This document shows positions 17,826-25,685 of a stretch of DNA of 50,950 nucleotides, piece by piece; position 1 is the first letter of the stretch; each line of letters starts with the position of its first letter. The notes below the pieces were generated by a model, which was not told the origin of the DNA, did not search any database, and worked only from the letters and a program-made list of their open reading frames with translations. The translations under genes were made by a program, and so were the position numbers. The stretch is from Bacteroidota bacterium (GTDB taxonomy: Bacteria > Bacteroidota > Bacteroidia > B-17B0 > Aurantibacillaceae). The stretch is from assembly GCA_021323535.1 (NCBI GenBank), contig JAJONO010000057.1, positions 1-50,950 on the forward strand. Reading direction: 5' to 3'.

Positions 17826-18878
17826 ATGAGCAACCCCTACAGCGAAGAAAATCTTCCCAAAATTTTTAACTGGCATGAAGCCATACGTAAACGTCCCGGT
17901 ATGTATGTGGGCGATTTGCGCATTACCGGCTTTAAGGTAATGCTCGAATATTTGTTTGAAGAACTCCTGGAAAACAGTTTGCAAAAACCTGTTTTTGAAA
18001 TAGAGCTTTGGCCAAACATACAACTGCGGTTTAAAATAACCGGAATTGATGTAAACACTATTATTGAACGTATACGTGATTTAAAAAACTCAGAGCCCCG
18101 TGCAACCGATCTTGGCTTGCGTGTTTTAATAAGCCTGGCGCAGCATATTGCAATAAGGGCTCACAACATTCCCACCTGTAGTGTGTTAAATGCCAGGGAG
18201 GGCAATTGCGAAATTACAGAGCTAAGCTCGCTCGAAAAAGAAAATTGCGCGTACATAGATTACCTCTGCGATAAAACCATTTTTAAAGATCTCGAAGTTT
18301 CTTACCACACCCTTAACCAATACTTCGGGGAGTTTACTTACCTCAATCCTGATCTTAAAATTATTTTTACAGATAAAAGCACTGAAGATCTGCAAAGAAA
18401 CATTCATCATGCGCCAACTGGCATTTTTAAAAAGATGGAGCGTTATTTTCACCGGCCGTTCAGGGTAAATATTGAGGGTGTCATAAATAATTATGCATAC
18501 CAGGTGGCTATCTGTAATCACTCTTATTACTGCGGAGGTTCCTTTTTTAAAACCTACGCCGGCAATCTTGAAATGACGAATGGCGGCTCCCTTGAAAATG
18601 GCATTGCCAAAGGAATTGCAATTGCCATAGAAAAACTGGCTGAAGAAAGAAAAATAAAAGTTGTAGTAAATAAACACCTTATTCTAAAACATTTCACTGT
18701 GCTGGCGGTTGTAAAAGGAAACGATTTTGAATTTTTAGGTTCCACCAAAACAAAGCTGGGGGTCGACGCCATCCGTAAAGATGTAATGCAGCTGGTGTGT
18801 GATAAAATGATGTCGGAACTAAAACTGGCGGAAAAAGAAGCTAACTATATTCTGTATGATTTCGAAATTCAAGAATAA
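17826..18878 (+). CDS. GyrB-like ATPase/transducer protein lacking the TOPRIM domain
   Basis: 350 residues, about half the length of GyrB or ParE. The start carries HEAIRKRPGMYVGD, the hallmark of the type II topoisomerase GHKL domain. The N-box EELLENS keeps Glu and Asn at the spacing of the catalytic Glu and Mg-binding Asn in GyrB. The next motif DGRGIP is not present (KITGIDVNT instead), and the Gly-rich lid is reduced to ATDLGLRVLISLA. The second half matches the transducer domain, with MTNGGSLENG and FLGSTKTKLG (compare GQTKTKLG in GyrB). The protein stops there: no TOPRIM EGDSA or DxD. It therefore cannot be a complete gyrase subunit. It heads a three-gene operon. Confidence 0.75.
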   Translation: MSNPYSEENLPKIFNWHEAIRKRPGMYVGDLRITGFKVMLEYLFEELLENSLQKPVFEIELWPNIQLRFKITGIDVNTIIERIRDLKNSEPRATDLGLRVLISLAQHIAIRAHNIPTCSVLNAREGNCEITELSSLEKENCAYIDYLCDKTIFKDLEVSYHTLNQYFGEFTYLNPDLKIIFTDKSTEDLQRNIHHAPTGIFKKMERYFHRPFRVNIEGVINNYAYQVAICNHSYYCGGSFFKTYAGNLEMTNGGSLENGIAKGIAIAIEKLAEERKIKVVVNKHLILKHFTVLAVVKGNDFEFLGSTKTKLGVDAIRKDVMQLVCDKMMSELKLAEKEANYILYDFEIQE

Positions 18879-18883
18879 GAACA

Positions 18884-19273
18884 ATGACCCTCAAAGTAAA
18901 AATAGAAGCGCTGGACTATGAAGCCGAAATTGAGATAAAGAAAGACGGCGATCTTTACCGCCTCATTGTTATTAAATCAAAATCGGCTTACTACAAGCAC
19001 AATGGCAAAGCCTGGCATGGCCAAACTGCTGCTGATGCGCAAATAAAAGAAATTACCGGTTTGGTGGAGGAATGTTATGTTGCTCCAACAAAAACAAAAA
19101 TGATTTGTATTTTAGATTGTACGGTTGTAACATTTTTGTACGACAATGATAAAACGAAAATAAACTATTCTATTAAAGATTTTGAAGAGGGAGCAAAACA
19201 GGATATGTTAATGGCTAAACTATATGAGCTTTGTAATAAACTAACCGGCGAAATTATTTTTAAAAAATTTTAA
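18884..19273 (+). CDS. hypothetical protein, 129 aa, in the GyrB-like operon
   Basis: A small soluble alpha/beta protein with no signal or membrane segment. It starts five bases after the GyrB-like stop and ends six bases before the SUKH-domain gene, so it is tied to both. The N-terminal half is beta-like (LKVKIEALDYEAEIEI, DLYRLIVIKSKSAYY), followed by a Cys-containing core (MICILDCTVVTFLYDND) and a C-terminal helix. I do not recognise a family. It may be an adaptor or accessory subunit, judged only from its position. Confidence 0.6.
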   Translation: MTLKVKIEALDYEAEIEIKKDGDLYRLIVIKSKSAYYKHNGKAWHGQTAADAQIKEITGLVEECYVAPTKTKMICILDCTVVTFLYDNDKTKINYSIKDFEEGAKQDMLMAKLYELCNKLTGEIIFKKF

Positions 19274-19279
19274 AGACAA

Positions 19280-20263
19280 ATGAAATCGATAAGCAAAGTA
19301 ATTGAGAAATATAAGAAGCAAACCCTGAGCGATGCAGATGGAGACGCTGTAACCATGGAGCTTCAAAAGAAAAGCTCTAAAACCGTTATTGAAAAATTTG
19401 AAAAGCAATCCGGAGCTAAACTGCCATCTCAGTTAAAAGAGCTTTATTCATTATCGAATGGGGCAGATCTATTCGGAAGTGAAATTGTTCCCATAGAAGC
19501 AGTACTTTACGAGCCCGATTTTAATGCGTTTCAGTTTCATGGCTGGGGCAATGGCGATTTTGATTACATTATGAAGGATGGCCAAATTGCCTTTCTCGAT
19601 AACAGATCGCGCAAGCTCGTTCCTGTTGCTTCATCCCTGGGAGAGTGGGCTGAAAAAGTTATCCTTGAAATTAAAAAGAACGGATGCCTGAGCCACCCCG
19701 ATGATTTTTTAAATTATGAAGAAAAAGATGCATTGTATTACCCGGTGTATCTTAAAATAAAAACTCCGGCAGAAAGAAAGAAAGCCAAGGGAAAGAAAAA
19801 ACCAAAAGCAAAACCTGTTTCGGAGCCTGTTTCAAAGTCGGCGAATAAAGAGCTTAATGTGTGGCAAAAGGTTTATATTTTAGGTGTCGATAAAAACTTC
19901 CGTGCTTTTGAGGATCGTATTGCGGCAAAAAATGGCGCAAAGATAGCACGCAAATATTCAGATGCAGATTTACATGAGACAGGAAATTGTATTGCAACTT
20001 CGCTTTATTCTCTTGAAACCGTATGGAAGTTTTTACAGGATAACGAAAAACAAATTCATGCTTTTGATGATTCTGTTTGGGATGCAATAACGAATGAGGG
20101 CTGGAGTTTCCAGGAAGGATTTAGTTTGAGAACAGGAATTTATTTGTGTTATCTGAAAGACAAGAACTTTGACGCCCTTCGTAGTTATCTTCTTCTGTCA
20201 GATTCGCGCGATACAGACGATACTTTAACACAGATCAAAAAATTAAAGTTGAAATTGGTTTAG
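19280..20263 (+). CDS. SMI1/KNR4 (SUKH) domain protein with C-terminal extension
   Basis: 327 residues. Residues about 33-150 match the SMI1/KNR4 pattern: VIEKFEKQSGAKLPSQLKELYSLSNGADLFG, then IVPIEA, then a hydrophobic stretch ending LGEWAEKVI. A Lys/Pro-rich linker (about 172-190, KAKGKKKPKAKPV) joins a second domain (about 195-327) that I do not recognise. SUKH proteins are often immunity proteins of polymorphic toxins, and also occur as regulators. No toxin is adjacent. It is the third gene of a tight operon behind the GyrB-like protein (six-base spacing). Confidence 0.72.
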   Translation: MKSISKVIEKYKKQTLSDADGDAVTMELQKKSSKTVIEKFEKQSGAKLPSQLKELYSLSNGADLFGSEIVPIEAVLYEPDFNAFQFHGWGNGDFDYIMKDGQIAFLDNRSRKLVPVASSLGEWAEKVILEIKKNGCLSHPDDFLNYEEKDALYYPVYLKIKTPAERKKAKGKKKPKAKPVSEPVSKSANKELNVWQKVYILGVDKNFRAFEDRIAAKNGAKIARKYSDADLHETGNCIATSLYSLETVWKFLQDNEKQIHAFDDSVWDAITNEGWSFQEGFSLRTGIYLCYLKDKNFDALRSYLLLSDSRDTDDTLTQIKKLKLKLV

Positions 20264-20320
20264 GGGACTTAAACTACGTTGCCCGGACTATTAATTATCG
20301 TCTAACGACTATCAACTAAA

Positions 20321-20596
20321 TTACCCCACCGCCGTCGCATCGCCTTCAATTAAATCTTCTTCGTTATCGGTGTTACGTGTTGTTAAACGATACGAATATT
20401 CAATGTCAATGTAAAGAAAATCAAATTCTTCTTCTACTTTTCCAATAAGACGATAACAGCCCGGCCCGGTAAACGGAAAAGCCCGCGCCGATGGTGGGAA
20501 ATGTACCGTGTCTATCCAGTAACCTTCTATATCCAGAAAAGTTCCAAAGTACATGCGCTCGCCTTTGCTGGTTTGCGTGTTTTTGGTGGTTACCAA
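20321..20596 (-). CDS. OB-fold C-terminal piece of the frameshifted DnaE
   Basis: This frame encodes the DnaE C-terminal OB fold: GERMYFGTFLDIEGYWIDT, VHFPPSARAFPFTGPGCY, FLYIDIEYSYRL. Coding in this frame continues upstream past the Met at 20596 as YIGKTVEIIGQLV, back to the A5 run at 20631-20635, where it joins the main dnaE frame if one A is added. It is therefore not a separate gene but the last 100 or so residues of the polymerase, put out of frame by one base. Confidence 0.75.
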   Translation of the reverse strand: MVTTKNTQTSKGERMYFGTFLDIEGYWIDTVHFPPSARAFPFTGPGCYRLIGKVEEEFDFLYIDIEYSYRLTTRNTDNEEDLIEGDATAVG

Positions 20597-20610
20597 CTGG
20601 CCAATGATCT

Positions 20611-23319
20611 CTACCGTTTTACCAATGTAATTTTTATGTCTTCCTTCAATAGTTTAAATGGCGAACATAAAGGAAAATCAAGGAGCTCCACCTGGTCGAA
20701 CGCGTCATGCAACCACGATGTTTCCAGCTTCGGTAATTTATATTCCTGAGGCCTTACATCAAACAATTCTTTATTAAAAGGATTTTTTTTAATGGGATTA
20801 ACCATCATATGCGCGTCCCACAACAATTCTTTTTTGTTTTTTCCTGTAAAAGTAAATGCGCCAACGCGAATAAGAAGTCGTAATTGCTCCAATGAAACAG
20901 GAGCACGTTTTATAAAATCATATAGATCTTTAAACGCTCCGTTCTGGTTTCGTTCGTTAAGAAAAAGCGCCACGATGTTTTTTTCGAGGGAACGCACCAT
21001 GTTAAAGCCCAGATAAATTGTTTTGCCAATAATGCGGCACAGCTCCTGGCTGGTGTTTATACATGGAGGAACAATATCGGCGCCATGCATGCGCGCTTCG
21101 TGTACGTAAACTTCGGTGCGGTAAAATCCTCCGCCGTTATTGAGTGTTGCTACCATGTATTCGAGAGGATGATAGGTTTTAAGATACAAGGCCTGGTAAC
21201 TTTCCACAGCATAACTTGCCGAGTGACCCTTGGAGAAAGCAAAGTTGGCAAAGCTTTCTATCTGGGTCCATGTTTTTTCAATGATGTCGTGCGGATGACC
21301 TTTAATGTAACAGTTATTAAAAAACTTATCCTGTACGAGATGAAATTCACTTCGCTGCTTGAATTTCCAACTCATACCACGACGAAGATAATCTGCTTCT
21401 GCCAGCGTGAGATCGGCAAATATATGCGCGATCTTGATCACATCTTCCTGGTAAACCATTACGCCATAGGTTTCTTCGAGCAGGTCGTATAACTCAGGCA
21501 ATTCTTCACGGGCCTGTTCGCGTTTCTCTTTGTTGCGGTAACGTAAAATATATTCGCGCATCATTCCGCTTTTTGAAACACCGGGACGAATAATAGAACT
21601 TGCCGCTACTAATCTCAGGTAATCATCGGCCTGTAATTTTGCAAGCAGCATTCGCATGGCCGGAGATTCAATATAAAAACAACCAATGCATTTTCCTACA
21701 CGGAGATTTTTCTTTACTTCTTCATCTTCATAAAAACGTTTTACATCATGAATGTCTATTGTTTCATTTTTATTTTCTTTGATGATGGATAGCGCGTCTT
21801 TTATTTTTCCTAAACCACGCTGACTCAGAATATCAAATTTGAACAAGCCAATGTCTTCCGCTTCCAGCATGCTGAATTGCGTAGTCGGATATCCTTTAGG
21901 CGGCATAAACGTTGCCGAATAAGCGGTAATGGGTTCCTGCGAAATTAAAATTCCACTGGCGTGAATGCTCAGGTGGCTCGGAAAATCATGAATGAGGTTT
22001 CCGTATTTTATAACCAACTGACTTACATGATCGAGCTCTTTCATGCTTTTTGCTTTTTGCAGCCTGTCTATTTCGCCGGGTGGAAGTCCGAATACTTTCC
22101 CAAGTTCGCGCGTTACCGAATCTCTTTGAAATGTAGAATAAGTTGCAAGAAGCGCTACGGTTTGTTTTTCTTTTTTTGTTACTTCATCTTTTCCAAAACG
22201 ATCAAAAATATAGCGTGTCATATCATCGCGGTCGTTCCACGAAAAATCAATATCAAAATCGGGAGCGTTGGCACGATGAATGTTTATGAAACGTTCAAAA
22301 TAAAGATCGAGTTCAATGGGATCAACATCGGTAATGCGTAAAAGATAAGCAACAAGGCTGTTGGCCCCGCTACCCCGCCCAACGTAATAATAACCCTTAT
22401 GCCGCGCGTATTCTGTAATATCCCAGTTAATGAGGTAATACGAAGCAAATTGTTTTTGTGCAATAACGTCGAGTTCGGTTTCGAGACGATCCATTACTTT
22501 TTCAGGGCGATCTTTATATCTATAGTCCAGATTTGCCATGCATTTTTCTCTTAGAAAATCCAGGTCTTCCTGTAAACCGGATGTATAATACGTACGGTTT
22601 TTGTTGGCCAGTTTCCCATACGTAAAATTTACCGAGCAATCGTTGAGTATGTTTTCGGTGTTTTGAATGATCTGAGGATGTGATGCAAAAGCTTCGTACA
22701 GTTTTTCTTTAGGGAGCATGACTTCGTCTTCGGTGGTTTGTTCCGATTCCGAAAGCATACTCAGCAAAACATTTTTATCGATGGCTCTTAACAGACGATG
22801 CGCATTGTAATGTTTTTTATTGGCGAAGGTGGCAGGTTGAAGCACCACCATTTTACGCGCCCAATGGCGCGCCGGTGAAAAAGGAATGTTTCTTAATTCT
22901 TTGGCGGAGATGCCTATGTATTCATTTTCTTTAAGGATGCGCCCCTGGTATTTGCTGAAAGGGAAAATAACATAGGCATGATTAAATTCAGGAAGTTCTT
23001 TTTCGTTGAAATCTGTTTTTGTATGAAGATGCTGTGTGAGATGTTCGTTCAGTTCTTTGTAACCTTCGTTATTTCTTGCAATACCAACATATTGTTGTGA
23101 TACGCCATTGCGGAAATCGATACCAGGAATTACTTTTAACGGACAGGGATTTTCGACTGGCGGAGAACACAGGCGAATGGCATCAAGAATAGCGGATGTG
23201 TTATTGATATCGGAAATAACCAGCTGCTGATATCCGTTCTTTTGTGTTTGGTCAAAAAGCTCTTTGATGGAAAGTGTTCCGTAACAAAAACTAAAATATG
23301 TGTGGCAATTGAGGAGCAT
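20611..23319 (-). CDS. dnaE: DNA polymerase III alpha-like (second DnaE), truncated by frameshift
   Basis: 902 residues as read. The polymerase active site is intact: GRGSGANSLVAYLL, PDFDIDF (353-359) and FDIL with Asp496. The N-terminal PHP domain is decayed: HxH is NCH near residue 6 and TDHGN is SDINN, so the proofreading metal site is unlikely. The frame ends ...EDIKITLVKR; restoring one A at 20631-20635 gives EDIKNYIGKTVEI and adds the OB fold, for about 999 residues in total. It lies next to DNA polymerase IV, as in inducible mutagenesis (ImuB-DnaE2-like) gene pairs, and is shorter than a replicative DnaE of about 1,150 residues. Confidence 0.88.
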   Translation of the reverse strand: MLLNCHTYFSFCYGTLSIKELFDQTQKNGYQQLVISDINNTSAILDAIRLCSPPVENPCPLKVIPGIDFRNGVSQQYVGIARNNEGYKELNEHLTQHLHTKTDFNEKELPEFNHAYVIFPFSKYQGRILKENEYIGISAKELRNIPFSPARHWARKMVVLQPATFANKKHYNAHRLLRAIDKNVLLSMLSESEQTTEDEVMLPKEKLYEAFASHPQIIQNTENILNDCSVNFTYGKLANKNRTYYTSGLQEDLDFLREKCMANLDYRYKDRPEKVMDRLETELDVIAQKQFASYYLINWDITEYARHKGYYYVGRGSGANSLVAYLLRITDVDPIELDLYFERFINIHRANAPDFDIDFSWNDRDDMTRYIFDRFGKDEVTKKEKQTVALLATYSTFQRDSVTRELGKVFGLPPGEIDRLQKAKSMKELDHVSQLVIKYGNLIHDFPSHLSIHASGILISQEPITAYSATFMPPKGYPTTQFSMLEAEDIGLFKFDILSQRGLGKIKDALSIIKENKNETIDIHDVKRFYEDEEVKKNLRVGKCIGCFYIESPAMRMLLAKLQADDYLRLVAASSIIRPGVSKSGMMREYILRYRNKEKREQAREELPELYDLLEETYGVMVYQEDVIKIAHIFADLTLAEADYLRRGMSWKFKQRSEFHLVQDKFFNNCYIKGHPHDIIEKTWTQIESFANFAFSKGHSASYAVESYQALYLKTYHPLEYMVATLNNGGGFYRTEVYVHEARMHGADIVPPCINTSQELCRIIGKTIYLGFNMVRSLEKNIVALFLNERNQNGAFKDLYDFIKRAPVSLEQLRLLIRVGAFTFTGKNKKELLWDAHMMVNPIKKNPFNKELFDVRPQEYKLPKLETSWLHDAFDQVELLDFPLCSPFKLLKEDIKITLVKR

Positions 23320-23346
23320 TTGTTTTTTTAAAGTCGAACTACTGAC

Positions 23347-23430
23347 CTGTCAGGCTGAGAATAGTCGAAGCTTTCTTTATTTTTAAAATCATTTCTTTCG
23401 AGCCGCCCTTCGACTGCGCTCAGGGTGACA
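23347..23430. repeat. dispersed palindromic element (CTTCGACTGCGCTCAGGGTGAC type)
   Basis: Two imperfect inverted arms, TGTCAGGCTGAGAATAGTCG near 23347-23366 and CCTTCGACTGCGCTCAGGGT from 23407 (continuing GACA), lie between dnaE and dinB. The same sequence family appears at 27802-27850, 39306-39330 and 49060-49119. It is a short non-coding repeat, well known by sight in Bacteroidota intergenic DNA. It could act as a transcription end between the two polymerase genes. Confidence 0.65.
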
Positions 23431-23480
23431 TCGAAAGAAGATTACCTGTCCAAATGCGTCACACTATCGCAGTTGAAGCG

Positions 23481-24686
23481 CTACGCCACAAATACAGGTT
23501 TCTTACTCTTAATACCATTAAACAAGCTCGTATCTCTTTTATTAAGATCAAGGCCCGCCGCGCGCATTACCGCCGCTTCCCCGAAACGGTTACGGAGCTT
23601 ATCCATAGCCTGGTAAAGCTGAATTTGTTCGCTCATGTCGTTAAATAAATCGAACTGGTAAGTGCCCTGTATGAGGTGACTGAATTTCACACCAATCAAA
23701 CGAATAAGCATGCGTTTCTGATGAAGTTTATCAAATAATTCTTTTACTTTTTCAATGAGCATAGAATCCAATGCCGTGTACGGAACGCGCATTTGCATAG
23801 TGTAGGTATTAAAATCGGAGTAACGGATCTTTACCGTAACACAGGAAGTTAATTTTTCCTCTTCACGCAACTGGTACGTTAGTTTTTCTGTCATGCTTAC
23901 CATTACGCGTTTTAAATGCGCAACATCAATGGTGTCCTTCTCAAATGTACATTCGGTAGAAATGGATTTACGTTCGTTATAAGGTTCCACAGGCGAGTTA
24001 TCAATGCCATTTGCTTTCTTCCATAACACGGCTCCGTTTTCGCCAAGCACCTGTTGCATTAACTGCATGGGCATTTCCTGAACGGTTTTTACTTTTTCAA
24101 TTCCCATGTTGCGAAGCAGTTGATAGGTTTTTTCGCCAACCATCGGAATTTTTTTAATAGATAAGGGCGCCAGAAAAATTTTCTCATCACCAAAATCAAT
24201 TTTTCTTTGCCCGCTTGGTTTTACTTCTCCTGTACAAATTTTAGAAACTGTTTTGTTGCTCGATAATCCAAACGAAATAGGTAATCCTGTTTCGTGAATA
24301 ATTCTTTGCCGCAATTCTCCGGCCAGTTTGTAGCAACCAAAAAAACGATCCATGCCGGTAAGATCCATGTAAAACTCATCGATGGATGGCTTCTCGTAAA
24401 CCGGAACACTCTCTTTGATAATATCGGTTACGGTGTTAGAGAAATTGGTGTACTGATCGTGATCCCCTTTTACAACAATGGCTTCAGGACATAATTGTTT
24501 TGCCGTTCGCATGGGCATGGCTGAGTGCACGCCAAACTTACGCGCTTCGTAACTGCATGAGGCAACAACGCCGCGATCGCTGGTGCCGCCAACAAGTACA
24601 GGCTTTCCGTTTAATTTGGGATTGAGCATGCGCTCCACCGACACAAAAAAACTGTCGAGGTCCATATGTACTACGTTTCTTTCCAT
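23481..24686 (-). CDS. dinB: DNA polymerase IV (Y family)
   Basis: 401 residues. A translesion polymerase. Catalytic residues are Asp9 in HMDLDSFF and Asp103/Glu104 in PSIDEFYMD; SYEARKFGV and the little-finger region are complete. A beta-clamp binding motif QFDLF is at 344-348, followed by about 50 more residues, so the full protein seems present. It is on the same strand as the truncated dnaE and upstream of it by 161 bases. The pair suggests a shared role in damage tolerance; no LexA box was recognised in the 108 bases upstream. Confidence 0.93.
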   Translation of the reverse strand: MERNVVHMDLDSFFVSVERMLNPKLNGKPVLVGGTSDRGVVASCSYEARKFGVHSAMPMRTAKQLCPEAIVVKGDHDQYTNFSNTVTDIIKESVPVYEKPSIDEFYMDLTGMDRFFGCYKLAGELRQRIIHETGLPISFGLSSNKTVSKICTGEVKPSGQRKIDFGDEKIFLAPLSIKKIPMVGEKTYQLLRNMGIEKVKTVQEMPMQLMQQVLGENGAVLWKKANGIDNSPVEPYNERKSISTECTFEKDTIDVAHLKRVMVSMTEKLTYQLREEEKLTSCVTVKIRYSDFNTYTMQMRVPYTALDSMLIEKVKELFDKLHQKRMLIRLIGVKFSHLIQGTYQFDLFNDMSEQIQLYQAMDKLRNRFGEAAVMRAAGLDLNKRDTSLFNGIKSKKPVFVA

Positions 24687-24794
24687 AACTCTAAGTTACA
24701 GCGGGCCAGGCCGAAGTCTTGCTATGGATTGTAGTAAGAGGGGGTTGATAGTCAGGGGATTAGTTTCAGATCCAGATTTAAATTCTAAGGTTCG

Positions 24795-25124
24795 TCAGAT
24801 CATATCTACCAATCCTTTGGCAAACGTCATAAAACCTGCAATGATCAATCCATAAAGGACATACACTACAGGCGATCCGGAATTAAAACTGAAATAGGTA
24901 AACGCGACTCCTGCAAGCACGGCAGCCAATCCTCCAATCATAAGTTTTACGCCAACGCGCCTCTTGCCAGCCTTACGCAATGTTTTTATTTTTTTAATAA
25001 CGGCTTCGGTTGTTTCATGATCAATATTTTTTTCGGCGAAATCGCTTCTAATATAATCGTTGTCGTAACCTGATGCATACAAGCGAACGGCGTCATCGTA
25101 TAATTCATCAAAATTTGTACTCAT
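24795..25124 (-). CDS. small two-helix membrane protein
   Basis: 109 residues: a charged helical N-terminus (FDELYDDAVRLYASGY, then DHETTEAVIKKIKTLRKAGKRR) and two membrane helices (LMIGGLAAVLAGVAFTYF and VVYVLYGLIIAGFMTFAKG). Last gene of the operon led by the MFS exporter; it starts 12 bases after the 182-residue protein. The helical N-terminus followed by a basic cluster and membrane helices resembles the N-terminus of that neighbour. No family recognised. Confidence 0.6.
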   Translation of the reverse strand: MSTNFDELYDDAVRLYASGYDNDYIRSDFAEKNIDHETTEAVIKKIKTLRKAGKRRVGVKLMIGGLAAVLAGVAFTYFSFNSGSPVVYVLYGLIIAGFMTFAKGLVDMI

Positions 25125-25136
25125 GCTATTTAATTT

Positions 25137-25685
25137 TTAATCTGTAAACGTCACAGAGTCTACTCTTTGCCCGGGATTTGTTTTTTGAAGTTCTTTGTCG
25201 AGAATGTAATCGCCCGAAAGTTTGCTGTCGAGAAAAAACGAAACAGCAATGCCATAAGCTGAGAATGAAAGAATAGCTATATAGACCCAATCGAAATAAA
25301 AAATAATTTGCCCCAACGATATCAGAGCCATAACCGATAAAAGAATGCCACTGATAAGATGGGCATTGCGTTTAAAATTATACACGCCCCAAAGCAATAA
25401 ACCAGGAACAATGATTTGACCGACAGACAGGTTGGTTTTATGTTCCACAGCAAGAAAAAAATTGACGAGATGAAACAAAAGAAGAATACCAATCATGCCA
25501 AGCAAAACAAAGTTGGTGGACCGGTATTTTTTTCTTCCTTCGAGTGTAGGAACTTTTCTGATAATATCCGCCGCGGAATGAATGCTGATATCTGATACAG
25601 TTACCACTTCATTAAAAACTTCCTGGCGACTTTTTCCTTTCAGGATTTCCCGTTCTGTGAAATGTTCTACCTGAGATTTAGTCAT
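25137..25685 (-). CDS. four-helix membrane protein
   Basis: 182 residues: a soluble helical N-terminus of about 55 residues (FTEREILKGKSRQEVFNEV, SAADIIRKVPTLEGRKKYR) then four hydrophobic segments (FVLLGMIGILLLFHLVNFF, IIVPGLLLWGVYNF, LISGILLSVMALISLGQII, WVYIAILSFSAYGIAVSFF) and a polar tail. It overlaps the preceding gene by eight bases and has a strong Shine-Dalgarno (AAAGGAG) inside that gene, pointing to translational coupling. Function unknown; it may be a partner of the 109-residue protein next to it. Confidence 0.62.
   Translation of the reverse strand: MTKSQVEHFTEREILKGKSRQEVFNEVVTVSDISIHSAADIIRKVPTLEGRKKYRSTNFVLLGMIGILLLFHLVNFFLAVEHKTNLSVGQIIVPGLLLWGVYNFKRNAHLISGILLSVMALISLGQIIFYFDWVYIAILSFSAYGIAVSFFLDSKLSGDYILDKELQKTNPGQRVDSVTFTD

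Noticed and set aside
19280-20263. Toxin-immunity locus
   Set aside because: The SUKH domain alone is not enough, and no polymorphic toxin, secretion leader or Rhs repeat is adjacent.
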